Of a stretch of 64,000 nucleotides of DNA, positions 46,594 to 56,289 are shown piece after piece (within the stretch, counting starts at the first letter, position 1; every line of letters begins with the position of its first letter). The notes below the pieces were generated by a model, which worked only from the letters and a program-made list of their open reading frames with translations, did no database searches and had not been told where the DNA came from. The translations under genes were made by a program, and so were the position numbers. The stretch spans positions 1,550,001 to 1,614,000 of the forward strand of contig NZ_CP158687.1 of the NCBI RefSeq assembly GCF_040580765.1, in the 5' to 3' direction. This stretch comes from Lentibacter algarum (GTDB lineage Bacteria > Pseudomonadota > Alphaproteobacteria > Rhodobacterales > Rhodobacteraceae).

Positions 46594-47652
46594 TTAGCTC
46601 CCTGCGCGGGCAAAATGCGCAAAAAACTGGCCAAACTCTGGATAAGCGGCCTCCGCCGATAAAAGATGAGCATAGGCTTCATGCGCAAGCTGGCCTTCAA
46701 GCTCGCGCCGCATTGTGGCCCAATCCTCAACACGGCGGTCTGCGAGGTGATAAAGATGCTCCGAGAGCGCACGCAAAACGCCCCTATGGCCACGGGACTT
46801 GCGGAAAAGCATCCGCTCTGGTGATAAATCCTGCACAAAACTATCACGCCCAGTTGCCATAGCGAGCCAGTTACACGTCAGGTATTCATGATAGTCGTCA
46901 ATCGGGGGGCTTGTTTCAGCAATGACTTGGAACTGCGCAGAGACAGCGTGCACCCAATCTTCCCACATTTCGGGCACGGTCTGGCGCGCCGCACGTAGCG
47001 CTAGACAGACCTCTGCCAGCAGATCGGCATTTTCATCAATCAAAGCAAGCGTACCAGCAAACATCAGGCTGCGTACGGCCTCCGCACCGATATCTGGGTC
47101 GCGTCGGCCATAGTCGCTCAGATAAAAGACAATATGGGTCAGCTCGTAAGCTGCCTTTTTGTTGGGCAATGAAAATGTTGCGCTGTGAGAGATAAAGCGG
47201 CGTAGCCGCGCACTCAAAGCCTCGTCCAATTTCATCTCGCCAATTCCACCACGCGCCAAAAGCCGCGCTGCCTCGGCACGCTGCAAATCACTCAGCTCCG
47301 CATCCACGAGCTGCGCCTCATGGGTCCAAGCACAAAGCGCTGGTCCCTTCTCCCCCTCAAAGCCAAGCGCCTCAAGATCAAGCGTGATCGAAAGCAAAAA
47401 CCGATAGTATTGGGGGAAAAACCTGAGGCGGTTTTCAACATCATGGTAAAATACTTCATATGCACTCAAAGCCTGCGCAGTGAGCCGCTTGCCAGATGTT
47501 TCATGAACATTCAGAAATTCGGCGTTTTCCTTAAGCCAGAATACGTCATCCCCAATACGACGATGACGGGCAAAGCACTGCGCGAGCGCACTTTGCTGGC
47601 TCCCCTCATCAAGCTGCGGCTTTGCAAAATCAAAGCTAATGACGTCGCCCAT
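46594..47652 (-). CDS. Hypothetical 352-residue protein, downstream partner of the CC-repeat peptide
   Basis: Not recognised. Soluble, predicted mostly helical, no signal peptide or membrane segment. The most family-like block is AAYELTHIVFYLSDYG (about residues 168-182); other notable parts are YHDVENRLRFFPQYYRFLLS (69-88), PPIDDYHEYLTCNW (249-262) and the His-rich ALSEHLYHLADRRVEDW. It may belong to a domain of unknown function restricted to Rhodobacterales. ATG 47652 has GAGG upstream. It lies 104 bases after the repeat-peptide gene on the same strand with two hairpins between, so it is probably expressed from the same promoter at a lower level. A processing, maturation or binding role for that peptide is speculation. 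Confidence 0.8.
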   Translation of the reverse strand: MGDVISFDFAKPQLDEGSQQSALAQCFARHRRIGDDVFWLKENAEFLNVHETSGKRLTAQALSAYEVFYHDVENRLRFFPQYYRFLLSITLDLEALGFEGEKGPALCAWTHEAQLVDAELSDLQRAEAARLLARGGIGEMKLDEALSARLRRFISHSATFSLPNKKAAYELTHIVFYLSDYGRRDPDIGAEAVRSLMFAGTLALIDENADLLAEVCLALRAARQTVPEMWEDWVHAVSAQFQVIAETSPPIDDYHEYLTCNWLAMATGRDSFVQDLSPERMLFRKSRGHRGVLRALSEHLYHLADRRVEDWATMRRELEGQLAHEAYAHLLSAEAAYPEFGQFFAHFARAGS

Positions 47653-47680
47653 TGATCTGCCTCATTTGTCTTTAAGAGTA

Positions 47681-47705
47681 GGCGGGAGGCGCATGTTCTC
47701 CCGCC
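47681..47705 (-). terminator. Second hairpin between the repeat-peptide gene and its partner
   Basis: GGCGGGAG (47681-47688) and CTCCCGCC (47698-47705) pair perfectly over 8 bp with a 9-base loop. No T run follows in the minus direction. It lies 28 bases before the partner start and may attenuate transcription. Confidence 0.55.
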
Positions 47706-47716
47706 GAGGAGAGCGT

Positions 47717-47743
47717 GGGCGCATGGCGCAAAGCCACTCGCCC
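47717..47743 (-). terminator. First hairpin directly after the repeat-peptide gene
   Basis: GGGCG (47717-47721) pairs with CGCCC (47739-47743); after a 2/2 internal loop, TGGC (47724-47727) pairs with GCCA (47733-47736) around GCAAA. It starts 13 bases after the peptide stop. No T run; could be a 3' stabiliser or weak terminator. Confidence 0.5.
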
Positions 47744-47756
47744 AAGCACTTTGGTC

Positions 47757-48041
47757 TCAGTTGTCAGAGCAGCAGATAAAGAGCTCTACAGCTTCCCCAG
47801 TCATCGCATCCGAGCCTGACGGGTCTGAGCAGCAAATATAGGCGCCAGTTGCATCGCCCATCAGAGCATCTGAGCCCGCAGGATCCGAACAACAAATATA
47901 CGTGCCTGTAGCATCGCCTGTCATTGCATCTGTGCCACGTGGCTCAGAGCAGCAGATCGTCATTTCTGTCCCCGCACCATCAAAGATGCTCGCTTCAGTT
48001 ACGTCAGATTGCAGTGTGGTTGTTTTACGAAGTGCAGACAT
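47757..48041 (-). CDS. 94-residue peptide with four ICCS repeats (candidate RiPP precursor)
   Basis: ATG 48041 follows GGAGGG at ideal spacing. Residues 1-26 (MSALRKTTTLQSDVTEASIF...) form an N-terminal region with no repeat. From residue 27 a 20-residue unit repeats exactly in register: Cys pairs at 30-31, 50-51, 70-71 and 90-91, each preceded by Ile and followed by Ser-Asp/Glu. A full unit reads YICCSDPAGSDALMGDATGA and variants; the chain ends LFICCSDN. No signal peptide, no membrane helix. Cysteines occur only in these pairs. The plan (leader-like start, identical cores with variable flanks) resembles a multi-core RiPP precursor; a metal-binding or disulfide-stabilised structural peptide is an alternative. 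GxDxM-type parts recall RTX repeats weakly. Confidence 0.85.
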   Translation of the reverse strand: MSALRKTTTLQSDVTEASIFDGAGTEMTICCSEPRGTDAMTGDATGTYICCSDPAGSDALMGDATGAYICCSDPSGSDAMTGEAVELFICCSDN

Positions 48042-48315
48042 TTGGTTCCCTCCAGGTTGTCATAGGTTCAGCATTAACTACCTTTGGTTGTTTATCAAGA
48101 TATTTAAATCTACTTTAGGTTGTTATTAAGACCGCATCATAAATACCTGTTTTTAAGCCATAAATACTTCCAAAAGCCCCACCATAAAGGCTGAACAGAC
48201 GATTTTTCTTTGCTTCCACAGCTTCAAAACCGCTCCGTATTTTCGCCCACCGTGGCTCTGGCGGCGCGGTGATTCTTCGGCTACACCTAGGCCATCACAA
48301 GAGCAGGCAGACCTC
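48042..48315. promoter_or_regulatory. 274-base divergent region between the repeat-peptide gene and xthA
   Basis: AT-rich in its left half. Holds a near-identical 15-base direct repeat, CTACCTTTGGTTGTT (48078-48092) and CTACTTTAGGTTGTT (48110-48124), whose starts are 32 bases apart, about three helical turns. On the minus strand TTGATA lies between the copies and TAATGC about 16 bases later, a possible promoter for the peptide gene. The right half must contain the xthA promoter; nothing definite seen. Confidence 0.5.
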
Positions 48316-49095
48316 ATGAAATTCGCGACCTTCAACATCAACGGTGTCAAAGCCCGTATCGACACCCTCCTGACGTGGCTCAAGGACGACGCCCCCGATG
48401 TGGCGATCCTCCAAGAGATCAAATCTGTCGATGAGGCTTTCCCCCGTGACGAGATTGAAGCGCTCGGCTATCAGGTCGAAACCCACGGCCAAAAGTCCTT
48501 CAACGGTGTCGCGCTGATCTCAAAGCTTCCGCTCGAAGACATCACGCGTGGTCTCCCCGGCGATCCCGAAGATGAACAGGCCCGCTATATCGAAGCGACA
48601 GTGATCGGTAAGAAAGCCCTGCGCATCTGTGGCCTCTATTTGCCAAATGGGAACCCTGTTCCAGGCCCAAAATATGACTACAAACTCGCGTGGATGAAGC
48701 GCCTCCAAAAGCGCGCCGAAGAGCTGCTCGCGCAAGAAGAGCCCTTTTTCATGGCAGGTGATTACAATGTGATCCCGCAAGACGAGGATGCCGCCAAACC
48801 TGAAAGCTGGCGCGAAGACGCGCTCGCCCTGCCCCAGAGCCGCGAAGCCTTTCGCCAGCTGCTCGCCCTTGGCCTCACTGAGGCCTTCCGCGTTCAAACC
48901 CAAGGTGGTGGACATTACTCTTTCTGGGATTACCAAGCAGGCGCGTGGCAGCGCAACAACGGCATCCGCATCGACCATTTTCTGCTCAGTCCCGAATGCG
49001 CCGACCTCATGGTCAAATGCGAAATTCAAGCCGAACTGCGCGGCCGCGAAAAACCGTCAGACCATGTGCCCGTCTGGCTTGAGCTTGATCTTTAA
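48316..49095 (+). CDS. xthA: Exodeoxyribonuclease III
   Basis: Apurinic/apyrimidinic endonuclease and 3'-exonuclease of base-excision repair. Endonuclease/exonuclease/phosphatase fold with [35 protein letters not shown] (metal glutamate), [27 protein letters not shown] (catalytic Asp/Asn), [11 protein letters not shown] and [12 protein letters not shown] with the last Asp-His. 259 residues. Stop overlaps the pgi stop on the opposite strand by four bases. Confidence 0.96.
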   Translation: MKFATFNINGVKARIDTLLTWLKDDAPDVAILQEIKSVDEAFPRDEIEALGYQVETHGQKSFNGVALISKLPLEDITRGLPGDPEDEQARYIEATVIGKKALRICGLYLPNGNPVPGPKYDYKLAWMKRLQKRAEELLAQEEPFFMAGDYNVIPQDEDAAKPESWREDALALPQSREAFRQLLALGLTEAFRVQTQGGGHYSFWDYQAGAWQRNNGIRIDHFLLSPECADLMVKCEIQAELRGREKPSDHVPVWLELDL

Positions 49096-50633
49096 GTGAG
49101 ACTCTCACGGTAAAACGCCACAAGCTGCGCCGTCGAGCTGTCAATCTCTGCCTCAGCGCCCTCGAGCAAAGGCTGCAAAGCCATGGCCAACGCCTTACCA
49201 AGCTCTACACCAAACTGGTCAAAAGAATTGATCCCGAGGATTGCTCCCTCAACAAAAACACGATGCTCATAAAGCGCAATAATACGTCCTAGCATCAGAG
49301 GGGTAAGCTTTTCATAAGCCATCGTCACAGAGGGTCGATTGCCCTCGAAGACGCGTTGTGGCTGGTCATGGTCTCGCCCAAGCATCAGAGCTTGTGACTG
49401 TGCGAAGCAATTGGCCACCAAAAGGGCATGATGATGGGCAAGTTCAGCCTCATGGCCCTGCATTGCCACCAAAAACTCCGCAGGTACAATCTGCGTACCT
49501 TGATGTAAAAGCTGGTAAAATGCGTGTTGTCCGTTTGTGCCGGGTTCGCCCCAGACAATCGGCCCAGAGCCAAAGGAGAGCGCCTCCCCCGTCTTGCTCA
49601 CGCGCTTGCCATTACTCTCCATTTCAAGCTGTTGCAAATAGGCAGGCAGCCGTGAAAGCCGTTGGTCATACGGCAGCACAGCGCGGGTTTTATAACCACA
49701 CACCTGATGGTGCCAAAGCCCGACAAGCGCATGGATTACAGGCAAGTTATCCGTTAGCGGCGCTTGGGCAAAATGCGCGTCCATTTCGGCAGCCCCCGCC
49801 AGAAACATGGCAAAATCCTCAGGTCCAATGGCCAGCATCAGGCTCAAGCCAATCGGTCCCCACACCGAATAGCGTCCACCCACCCAGTCTTCAAAGCCAA
49901 ACACCCGCCCAGCCGGAATGCCAAAGGCGGCCGCTTTATCTTCTGCGCTCGAAATCGCTACAAAATGAGCCGCAGGTTCTGCCACGCTCTTCGCCATCCA
50001 GCGCCGCGCTGTCTCCGCGTTCGTCATTGTTTCGATGGTCGTAAACGTCTTTGAGGCCACCAGAACAAGTGTTGTCGCCGCATTCAGCCCCTTTAAAACA
50101 TCATGAATATGCGCTCCATCAATATTGGAGACAAAATGCAGCCGCGGCCCATCACTATATGGTGCAAGCGCCAGCGAAGCCATCGCAGGCCCAAGATCAG
50201 AACCGCCAATCCCGATGTTCACTACATCCGTAAACTCTCCTGCGCGCACCTCGCGGGCAAAATCAGCCATCCGCGCCAGTGTGGCGCGCACCTCGGGCAT
50301 CACATCGACGCCATCCACCTCAATCACAGCGTCAGGCCCCGCACGCAACGCAGTATGCAAAACAGCACGGCCTTCGGTTGTGTTGATCTTTTCACCCGCA
50401 AACATTGCGTCACGTGCAGCTGTAACGTCTGCCGCCTCTGCCAAGTCAATCAGCGCCGCAAAGCTCTCCTCAGTCAGCGCCGTTTTAGAAAAGTCATAGA
50501 GCATTCCACACGCGCGGCGGCTCATCCGTTGAGCACGGCTTCTATCCCCCTCAAACAGCTCGGCAATCTTGCCGCGTGCCTTGCCTAACGTAAAGACACG
50601 CGCCCATTCTGCCGCAACCTGCGCCGCATTCAT
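49092..50633 (-). CDS. pgi: Glucose-6-phosphate isomerase
   Basis: Interconverts glucose 6-phosphate and fructose 6-phosphate. Seen: [80 protein letters not shown] and [17 protein letters not shown] with the catalytic lysine. 513 residues from ATG 50633, which overlaps the pgl stop as ATGA. Last gene of the zwf-pgl-pgi operon. Confidence 0.97.
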   Translation of the reverse strand: MNAAQVAAEWARVFTLGKARGKIAELFEGDRSRAQRMSRRACGMLYDFSKTALTEESFAALIDLAEAADVTAARDAMFAGEKINTTEGRAVLHTALRAGPDAVIEVDGVDVMPEVRATLARMADFAREVRAGEFTDVVNIGIGGSDLGPAMASLALAPYSDGPRLHFVSNIDGAHIHDVLKGLNAATTLVLVASKTFTTIETMTNAETARRWMAKSVAEPAAHFVAISSAEDKAAAFGIPAGRVFGFEDWVGGRYSVWGPIGLSLMLAIGPEDFAMFLAGAAEMDAHFAQAPLTDNLPVIHALVGLWHHQVCGYKTRAVLPYDQRLSRLPAYLQQLEMESNGKRVSKTGEALSFGSGPIVWGEPGTNGQHAFYQLLHQGTQIVPAEFLVAMQGHEAELAHHHALLVANCFAQSQALMLGRDHDQPQRVFEGNRPSVTMAYEKLTPLMLGRIIALYEHRVFVEGAILGINSFDQFGVELGKALAMALQPLLEGAEAEIDSSTAQLVAFYRESLT

Positions 50634-51304
50634 GGCGCCCAATGCACAGTCGTGCCCTCAAGTATTGCATTCACCGGTGCCTTTTCAGGCGGCAAGGTCG
50701 CCGCTCGTTCCAAAGCCGCGCGCTTATCGGCACCAATAATAACAAGGTGCTTTCTCAAAGCGCCGTTCAGAACATTGGCCGTCAATGTCACACGCGGCTC
50801 AGGTTCGCCTTCAGCCTCAATTGGGGTGAGAAGAGCGGTCGTCTGGTCACTGAGCGCTTCACAAAGGCCCTTGGCGCGCGGAAAAAGAGAGGCCGTATGC
50901 ATATCCGCGCCCATCCCAAGCAACAAAACAGAGATCGGCAGGCAGGGCAAAATAGTGCTTTCCACCTCGGCCAATGTTTCGTCTGGGCGGGCTGCTCCAG
51001 TGTAATATGGATGAAAGACAGCCGATGCCGCACGTCCCTGCAACAGCCGCTCACGGATCAGACGCGCGTTGGAACGCACATGCACCTCTGGCCGCCAGCG
51101 CTCGTCCGACAACATCACATCAACGCGCGACCAGTCTATATCCGCCGCACAAAGCGCATCAAAAATCGGCCCCGGCGTGCTGCCACCTGGCACAACAAAG
51201 CTCGCTCGCTCTTCATGTAGGAGCACATTCTCAAGCTCACCAGCAAGCAGATTAGCCACGCCCATAAAGAGCAGGTCATCATCGGGGTAAGTTTCTAAGA
51301 TCAT
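50630..51304 (-). CDS. pgl: 6-phosphogluconolactonase
   Basis: Hydrolyses 6-phosphogluconolactone made by Zwf. SOL/DevB family: [59 protein letters not shown] and [15 protein letters not shown]. 224 residues. Overlaps zwf by four bases (ATGA) and pgi by four, so the three genes are translationally coupled. Confidence 0.96.
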   Translation of the reverse strand: MILETYPDDDLLFMGVANLLAGELENVLLHEERASFVVPGGSTPGPIFDALCAADIDWSRVDVMLSDERWRPEVHVRSNARLIRERLLQGRAASAVFHPYYTGAARPDETLAEVESTILPCLPISVLLLGMGADMHTASLFPRAKGLCEALSDQTTALLTPIEAEGEPEPRVTLTANVLNGALRKHLVIIGADKRAALERAATLPPEKAPVNAILEGTTVHWAP

Positions 51305-52755
51305 TCCTTAATCTCCCTCCAGCGGCGCCCGTCACGGTGCATCAACATCAGCGCATCATCAGGCCCTGCACTATCAGGCTCATAGGGCAGCGGAGCCTCG
51401 CGCCGCTCCTCCCAGCCCGCAATAATCGGATCGGTCCAACGCCATGCCGCCTCGACCTCGTCATCGCGCATAAAGAGTGTCTGGTTGCCACGGATCACAT
51501 CCATAATCAGCCGTTCATACGCGTCAGGGACATCCTCGCCGTCAGGCCCAAGGGCCTCGGCAAAGCTCATGTCCAGTGGCACATCGATCAGCCGCATACC
51601 GCCTGGCCCTGGTTCCTTGATCGTCACACCAAGCTCGATGCCCTCATTGGGCTGCAATCGAATGCTCAATATATTGCGGTGACGCCCTGCATCATCTCCA
51701 AAGATGTTATGCGGCGTATCCTTGAAAACAACGGCAATCTCGCTCGCGCGGTTCTTAAGTCGCTTCCCTGTCCGAAGATAAAACGGCGTGCCCGCCCATC
51801 GCCAGTTTGAGATATGGGCCTTGAGCGCAATAAAGCTCTCGGTTGTGCTGTCCTCATCGCCCACATCGTCAAAATAGCTCGCATGGTCCTCATCCCCGCC
51901 ATACTGCCCGCGCACGTAATCCTTAGGCCCAACAGGCTCGAGCGCCCGAATGACCTTGAGCTTCTCGTCGCGAACCGCATCAGGCTCAAACCGCGCAGGC
52001 GGCTCCATCGCGATCAGGCACAAAAGCTGCATCAAATGGTTTTGCACCATGTCGCGCATCGCGCCCGAGCGGTCATAGTATTCGCCCCGCCCTGCTACCC
52101 CGACAGTTTCGGCCACTGTCACTTGAATGTGGTCGATATACTGGCTGTTCCAGAGCGGCTCAAACAACATATTCCCGAACCGGACGGCCATGAGGTTCTG
52201 AACGGTCTCTTTGCCAAGATAATGATCAATTCGGTAAATCTGGCTTTCATCAAAATGCCTCGCCAAGGCCGCGTTGAGGGCCTTGGCGCTTGCCAGATCA
52301 CGGCCAAACGGTTTTTCAACAACGATACGGGTTTCTTCCCCCGCCAGCCCGTATTTGTGCAGGCGCTTGGCGAGATCCTCAAAGAGGCTCGGTCCGACCG
52401 AAAAGTAAAACGCACGAGTTGCACCACGCGCGCACAGCGCCTTGAGGGCTTCCCACCCCTCACTGCCGCGTGCATCCAATGTCACATAATCAAGCCGCGC
52501 AACAAATGCTTTATAGTCGGAGGCTTTGGCCCCCTTGACGCGTGCAAATTCCTTAAGTGCCTCTAAAACAAACGCCCGAAAGCTTGCTTCGTCATGGTCT
52601 GACCGCGCCGCGCCAATCACACGCGCCTGATCAGGCATCTGCCCCGCATGAAAACGGCGAAACAGGCTGGGCAAAATCTTACGGCGCGCAAGATCCCCCG
52701 TTGCGCCAAAGATCACCAGATCAAAATCATCAACAGGAATGACGCGCGATACCAT
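51301..52755 (-). CDS. zwf: Glucose-6-phosphate 1-dehydrogenase
   Basis: NADP-linked first enzyme of the oxidative pentose phosphate and Entner-Doudoroff routes. Cofactor site LVIFGATGDLARRKILPSLF; the substrate site RIDHYLGKETVQNLMAVRFG; VEKPFGRDLASAKAL; and YERLIMDVIRGNQTLFMRDD. 484 residues from ATG 52755, which matches the family length; GTG 52812 would add 19 unusual residues. First gene of zwf-pgl-pgi. Divergent from the radical SAM gene. Confidence 0.96.
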   Translation of the reverse strand: MVSRVIPVDDFDLVIFGATGDLARRKILPSLFRRFHAGQMPDQARVIGAARSDHDEASFRAFVLEALKEFARVKGAKASDYKAFVARLDYVTLDARGSEGWEALKALCARGATRAFYFSVGPSLFEDLAKRLHKYGLAGEETRIVVEKPFGRDLASAKALNAALARHFDESQIYRIDHYLGKETVQNLMAVRFGNMLFEPLWNSQYIDHIQVTVAETVGVAGRGEYYDRSGAMRDMVQNHLMQLLCLIAMEPPARFEPDAVRDEKLKVIRALEPVGPKDYVRGQYGGDEDHASYFDDVGDEDSTTESFIALKAHISNWRWAGTPFYLRTGKRLKNRASEIAVVFKDTPHNIFGDDAGRHRNILSIRLQPNEGIELGVTIKEPGPGGMRLIDVPLDMSFAEALGPDGEDVPDAYERLIMDVIRGNQTLFMRDDEVEAAWRWTDPIIAGWEERREAPLPYEPDSAGPDDALMLMHRDGRRWREIKE

Positions 52756-52898
52756 AAGATAGCCTTGTGAATACTTCTTGGCTCGGAGGATAACAGGCTT
52801 ACGCGCGTTCACAATGGCGTGCGCCCCAACATCCGCCCTTTTTTGCGCAGACGCCTTGGGGTAGCCACAGAGAACACAGAAAATACGTTAGGTTTCGC

Positions 52899-53864
52899 AT
52901 GGAAGACTTCGCAGCTCAGGCCAATACACAACAAGCCAACTTGGGAAAATTCCAAGACCCCCACGTGACAGCCAAAGGCGAGGCGCGCGCCTCCGTGGCG
53001 CTGACCAAGCCGGAGACGCTCTGGTTCAACACAGGTACACTCTGCAACATCACCTGCGCAAATTGCTATATCGAAAGCTCTCCCACCAACGACGCCCTCG
53101 TCTACATGACCCGCGCAGAGGTCGAGCCTTATCTTGAAGAAATCAAAACACTTGGCTGGCCGATCACAGAGATCGCCTTCACGGGCGGCGAGCCTTTCAT
53201 GAACCCCGAGATGATCGGTATGATGGAAGCGGCGCTTGAGGCTGGTTTTGAAGTTCTCGTGCTCACAAACGCCATGCGCCCGATGATGCGCAAATCCGTT
53301 CAAGCGGGCCTCCTTAAGCTTGCAGAACAATATCGCAACAAAATGACATTCCGTATCTCGGTTGATCACTGGTCCGCCAAGTTGCATGACGCCGAGCGCG
53401 GCAAAGGCGCGTTCAAACGCACGCTTGAAGGTATGATCTGGCTGCGCGATCACGGCTTCAACATGGCGGTCGCTGGCCGCATCGCCTTTCACGAAAACGA
53501 AGAAGAGGCCCGCGCAGGCTACGCTGCCCTTTACGGCGAGCACTCCTTCAACATTGACGCCCAAGCTCCTGGTAAAACAGTTCTTTTCCCTGAAATGGAC
53601 ATGAATGTTGAAGTCCCTGAGATCACAACAGAGTGCTGGAGTATCCTGAACAAATCACCCGAAGATGTGATGTGTGCCTCCTCGCGTATGGTGGTGAAAC
53701 GCAAGGGCGCTGACGTACCCGCGGTGCTCGCTTGCACGCTTCTTGCCTATGCCCCCGAGTTCGAATTGGGAAGCACGCTTGAAGCGGCCAGCGGCCCCGT
53801 ACAACTCAATCACCCTCATTGCGCCAAGTTCTGCGTGCTGGGTGGAGCCTCCTGTTCGGCCTAG
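52899..53864 (+). CDS. Radical SAM protein of unknown function with C-terminal cysteines
   Basis: The canonical cluster motif is C49-x3-C53-x2-C56 in [18 protein letters not shown], followed by [15 protein letters not shown] (SAM-binding GGE) and [12 protein letters not shown]. The last 80 residues hold six more cysteines (246, 259, 279, 308, 312, 319), ending [17 protein letters not shown], which suggests an auxiliary Fe-S cluster in the manner of SPASM/twitch enzymes though the spacing is not standard. 321 residues. Ribosome site is weak. Substrate unknown; no peptide substrate gene adjacent. Stop overlaps the anmK stop on the other strand by four bases. I recall close relatives widely in Rhodobacterales. 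Confidence 0.9.
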   Translation: MEDFAAQANTQQANLGKFQDPHVTAKGEARASVALTKPETLWFNTGTLCNITCANCYIESSPTNDALVYMTRAEVEPYLEEIKTLGWPITEIAFTGGEPFMNPEMIGMMEAALEAGFEVLVLTNAMRPMMRKSVQAGLLKLAEQYRNKMTFRISVDHWSAKLHDAERGKGAFKRTLEGMIWLRDHGFNMAVAGRIAFHENEEEARAGYAALYGEHSFNIDAQAPGKTVLFPEMDMNVEVPEITTECWSILNKSPEDVMCASSRMVVKRKGADVPAVLACTLLAYAPEFELGSTLEAASGPVQLNHPHCAKFCVLGGASCSA

Positions 53865-54964
53865 GGCGTGCTCACAATCCCGCCACCCACAGCCGCGCGC
53901 ACACCCGTTGTGCTCTGGCAAGACGTGGGCAGCCCACGCGCCACGCGCACCGCAAGATACCCAAAAGCCTGCGCTTCCAGCATGTCGCCGTTAAGCCCCG
54001 TCTCGTCAATATTGCGAACAGGGCAATCCAGCGCTGCCGCGAGCATTTCCATCATTATGGGGTTCAGGCGCCCGCCGCCCGTCACCAAAACCTCAGAGGG
54101 CGCTTCGGGCGCATGGTCCATCGCCTGCAAAACAGACGCTGCAGCCATACCTGTCAGGGTCGCCGCCGCGTCGGCGTCCGACAATTCCAACACGAGTTCG
54201 CGCATCTCGGCAAAAGCGTCACGATCAAGCGACTTTGGCGGCATGCGATAAAAATACGGATCGGCAAGAAACAGCTCGAGAGCTCCCGTCTCGACAGTTC
54301 CCTTGCGCGCCAGTGCCCCACCTTCGTCATAAGGCGTGCCAAGCCGCTCATTGCACAAATCATTGATAGGCGCATTTGCGGGCCCTGTGTCAAAAGCAAG
54401 CACAGCCCCCTCTGCCTCAGGCTTTTCAATGCGCGGATCGACAAAAGTGATGTTGCCCACGCCGCCAAGATTGAGAAACGCGACAGGTGCCTCATACCCT
54501 AAATACCGCGCACAAGCGTGATGGAAAAATGGCGCGAGCGGCGCGCCCTCCCCGCCCAATTCAACGTCCGAGGAGCGAAAATCCCAAACAACCGTCTTCC
54601 CCAAAGCCTCCGCCAGCGCCGCACCATCGCCCATCTGGTGCGTGCCCCGCCCACGCGGCTCATGCGCCAGCGTCTGTCCGTGAAAGCCGACAAGCTCAGC
54701 GTCCGTACCGCTCAAAGCCTCCGAATGTGCTCGCTGCACAATCTCAAACGCCGCCTCTAGCCCCGCATCTTCATGCCATTTGCCCAACGCCTCGCGCAAA
54801 ACACGATGCTCTTCAGGGCTGTAGCTCCGATATCCCGTCGCACCAAAGCCAAAGATCTCCTGACCGTCCGTTATGACTTCAGCCACATCAACCCCGTCCA
54901 GAGACGTGCCGCTCATAGCGCCAATCGCGCGCAAACCTGTGCCCGCCTGAATGCCCTTAATCAT
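53861..54964 (-). CDS. anmK: Anhydro-N-acetylmuramic acid kinase
   Basis: Phosphorylates and opens anhydroMurNAc from recycled cell wall. ASKHA fold: [17 protein letters not shown] (ATP loop), [63 protein letters not shown] and [18 protein letters not shown]. 367 residues from ATG 54964, with AAGGAAAAG upstream. Divergent from tyrS; the starts are only about 60 bases apart. Confidence 0.96.
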   Translation of the reverse strand: MIKGIQAGTGLRAIGAMSGTSLDGVDVAEVITDGQEIFGFGATGYRSYSPEEHRVLREALGKWHEDAGLEAAFEIVQRAHSEALSGTDAELVGFHGQTLAHEPRGRGTHQMGDGAALAEALGKTVVWDFRSSDVELGGEGAPLAPFFHHACARYLGYEAPVAFLNLGGVGNITFVDPRIEKPEAEGAVLAFDTGPANAPINDLCNERLGTPYDEGGALARKGTVETGALELFLADPYFYRMPPKSLDRDAFAEMRELVLELSDADAAATLTGMAAASVLQAMDHAPEAPSEVLVTGGGRLNPIMMEMLAAALDCPVRNIDETGLNGDMLEAQAFGYLAVRVARGLPTSCQSTTGVRAAVGGGIVSTP

Positions 54965-55025
54965 GGTCTTTTCCTTCGCCCATGAGCGCTCTATACAAGC
55001 GCCAAAGCAGCCAAGGAATATCAAA

Positions 55026-56279
55026 ATGACCTATCACCCAAAATCGGAATTCATGCGTGTCATGATGGAGCGCGGCTTTCTGGCCGATTGCACCGATTAT
55101 CAGGGCCTTGATGAGGCCATGGTTGCGGGTATTGTCCCAGCCTATATCGGCTTTGATGCCACGGCCAAGTCGCTGCATGTGGGTTCGCTGATCCAGATCA
55201 TGATGTTGCGCTGGCTGCAAAAAACAGGCCATAAGCCAATAACGTTGATGGGCGGCGGAACCACAAAGGTGGGCGATCCATCCTTTCGCGCCGACGAGCG
55301 CCCGCTCCTGACCGATGCACAAATCAACGACAACATCGACGGAATCAAACAGGTCTTCGCCAAATACGTCGACTACAACGAGAGCGACACTGGCGCGCTC
55401 ATGCTCAACAATGCCGAGTGGCTGGATGGCCTGAATTACCTTGAGTTTCTGCGCGACATCGGTCGCCACTTCTCGGTGAACCGTATGCTCGCCTTTGAAA
55501 GCGTCAAGAGCCGCATCGACCGCGAGCAGAGCCTGAGCTTTCTCGAATTCAACTACATGATCTTGCAAGCCTATGACTTTCTTGAACTAAATCGCCGTTA
55601 CGGCTGTGCTCTTCAGATGGGTGGTTCCGATCAATGGGGCAATATCGTTAACGGGATCGACCTCACGCGCCGCGTGATCGGGACCGAAATATATGGCCTG
55701 ACATCGCCCCTTCTGACCACATCTGATGGCAAAAAGATGGGCAAATCCGCTGATGGCGCGGTCTGGCTCAACGCCGACATGCGCAGCCCCTATGAGTTCT
55801 GGCAGTTCTGGCGCAACACGACAGATGCCGATGTCGCCCGCTTCCTTAAACTCTACACAGAGCTGCCCATCGCCGAATGCGAGCGCCTCGGCGCACTGGA
55901 AGGCTCCGCGATCAACGATGCCAAGATCGTCCTCGCAAATGAAGTGACAACGCTCTGCCACGGACGCGCTGCGGCTGAGGCTGCCGAGGCTACAGCCCGC
56001 GAAGTCTTTGAGCGCGGCGGTGTCGGCGAAGAGCTCACCACTGTGGCGCTGCCCGCCGCTGATGTTCAAGACGGCATCTCTGCCGCACAACTCTTTGTGC
56101 GCGCGGGCCTTGTTGGGTCTGGCAAAGAGGCAAAGCGGCTTATTTCCGAGGGCGGTGCACGTGTCAACGACGAAGCAGTGACAGAGGCAGGCCAAATGTT
56201 CTCAGCGGAAGACATTGCCGCGACGCTCAAGCTCACAGCCGGCAAAAAGCGCCACGCACTGGTCAAGCTCGAGGGCTAA
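55026..56279 (+). CDS. tyrS: Tyrosyl-tRNA synthetase
   Basis: Class I synthetase charging tRNA-Tyr. [20 protein letters not shown] has the HIGH-equivalent [33 protein letters not shown] for tyrosine binding; [20 protein letters not shown] has the KMSKS equivalent. A C-terminal S4 RNA-binding domain follows ([17 protein letters not shown]). 417 residues from ATG 55026 (AAGGAATA upstream); the frame is open upstream through the anmK leader but lacks family sequence. Confidence 0.97.
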   Translation: MTYHPKSEFMRVMMERGFLADCTDYQGLDEAMVAGIVPAYIGFDATAKSLHVGSLIQIMMLRWLQKTGHKPITLMGGGTTKVGDPSFRADERPLLTDAQINDNIDGIKQVFAKYVDYNESDTGALMLNNAEWLDGLNYLEFLRDIGRHFSVNRMLAFESVKSRIDREQSLSFLEFNYMILQAYDFLELNRRYGCALQMGGSDQWGNIVNGIDLTRRVIGTEIYGLTSPLLTTSDGKKMGKSADGAVWLNADMRSPYEFWQFWRNTTDADVARFLKLYTELPIAECERLGALEGSAINDAKIVLANEVTTLCHGRAAAEAAEATAREVFERGGVGEELTTVALPAADVQDGISAAQLFVRAGLVGSGKEAKRLISEGGARVNDEAVTEAGQMFSAEDIAATLKLTAGKKRHALVKLEG

Positions 56280-56289
56280 GCCCTTCCTC

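Noticed and set aside
47757..48041. The 60-base periodic DNA as a CRISPR-like or minisatellite array
   Set aside because: The period is an exact multiple of three, the frame is open throughout, and third-position changes keep the ICCS residues, so it is coding.
52809..53564. 251-residue frame on the minus strand opposite the radical SAM gene
   Set aside because: It is the antisense shadow of a gene with clear radical SAM motifs; it has no family motifs and no good ribosome site.
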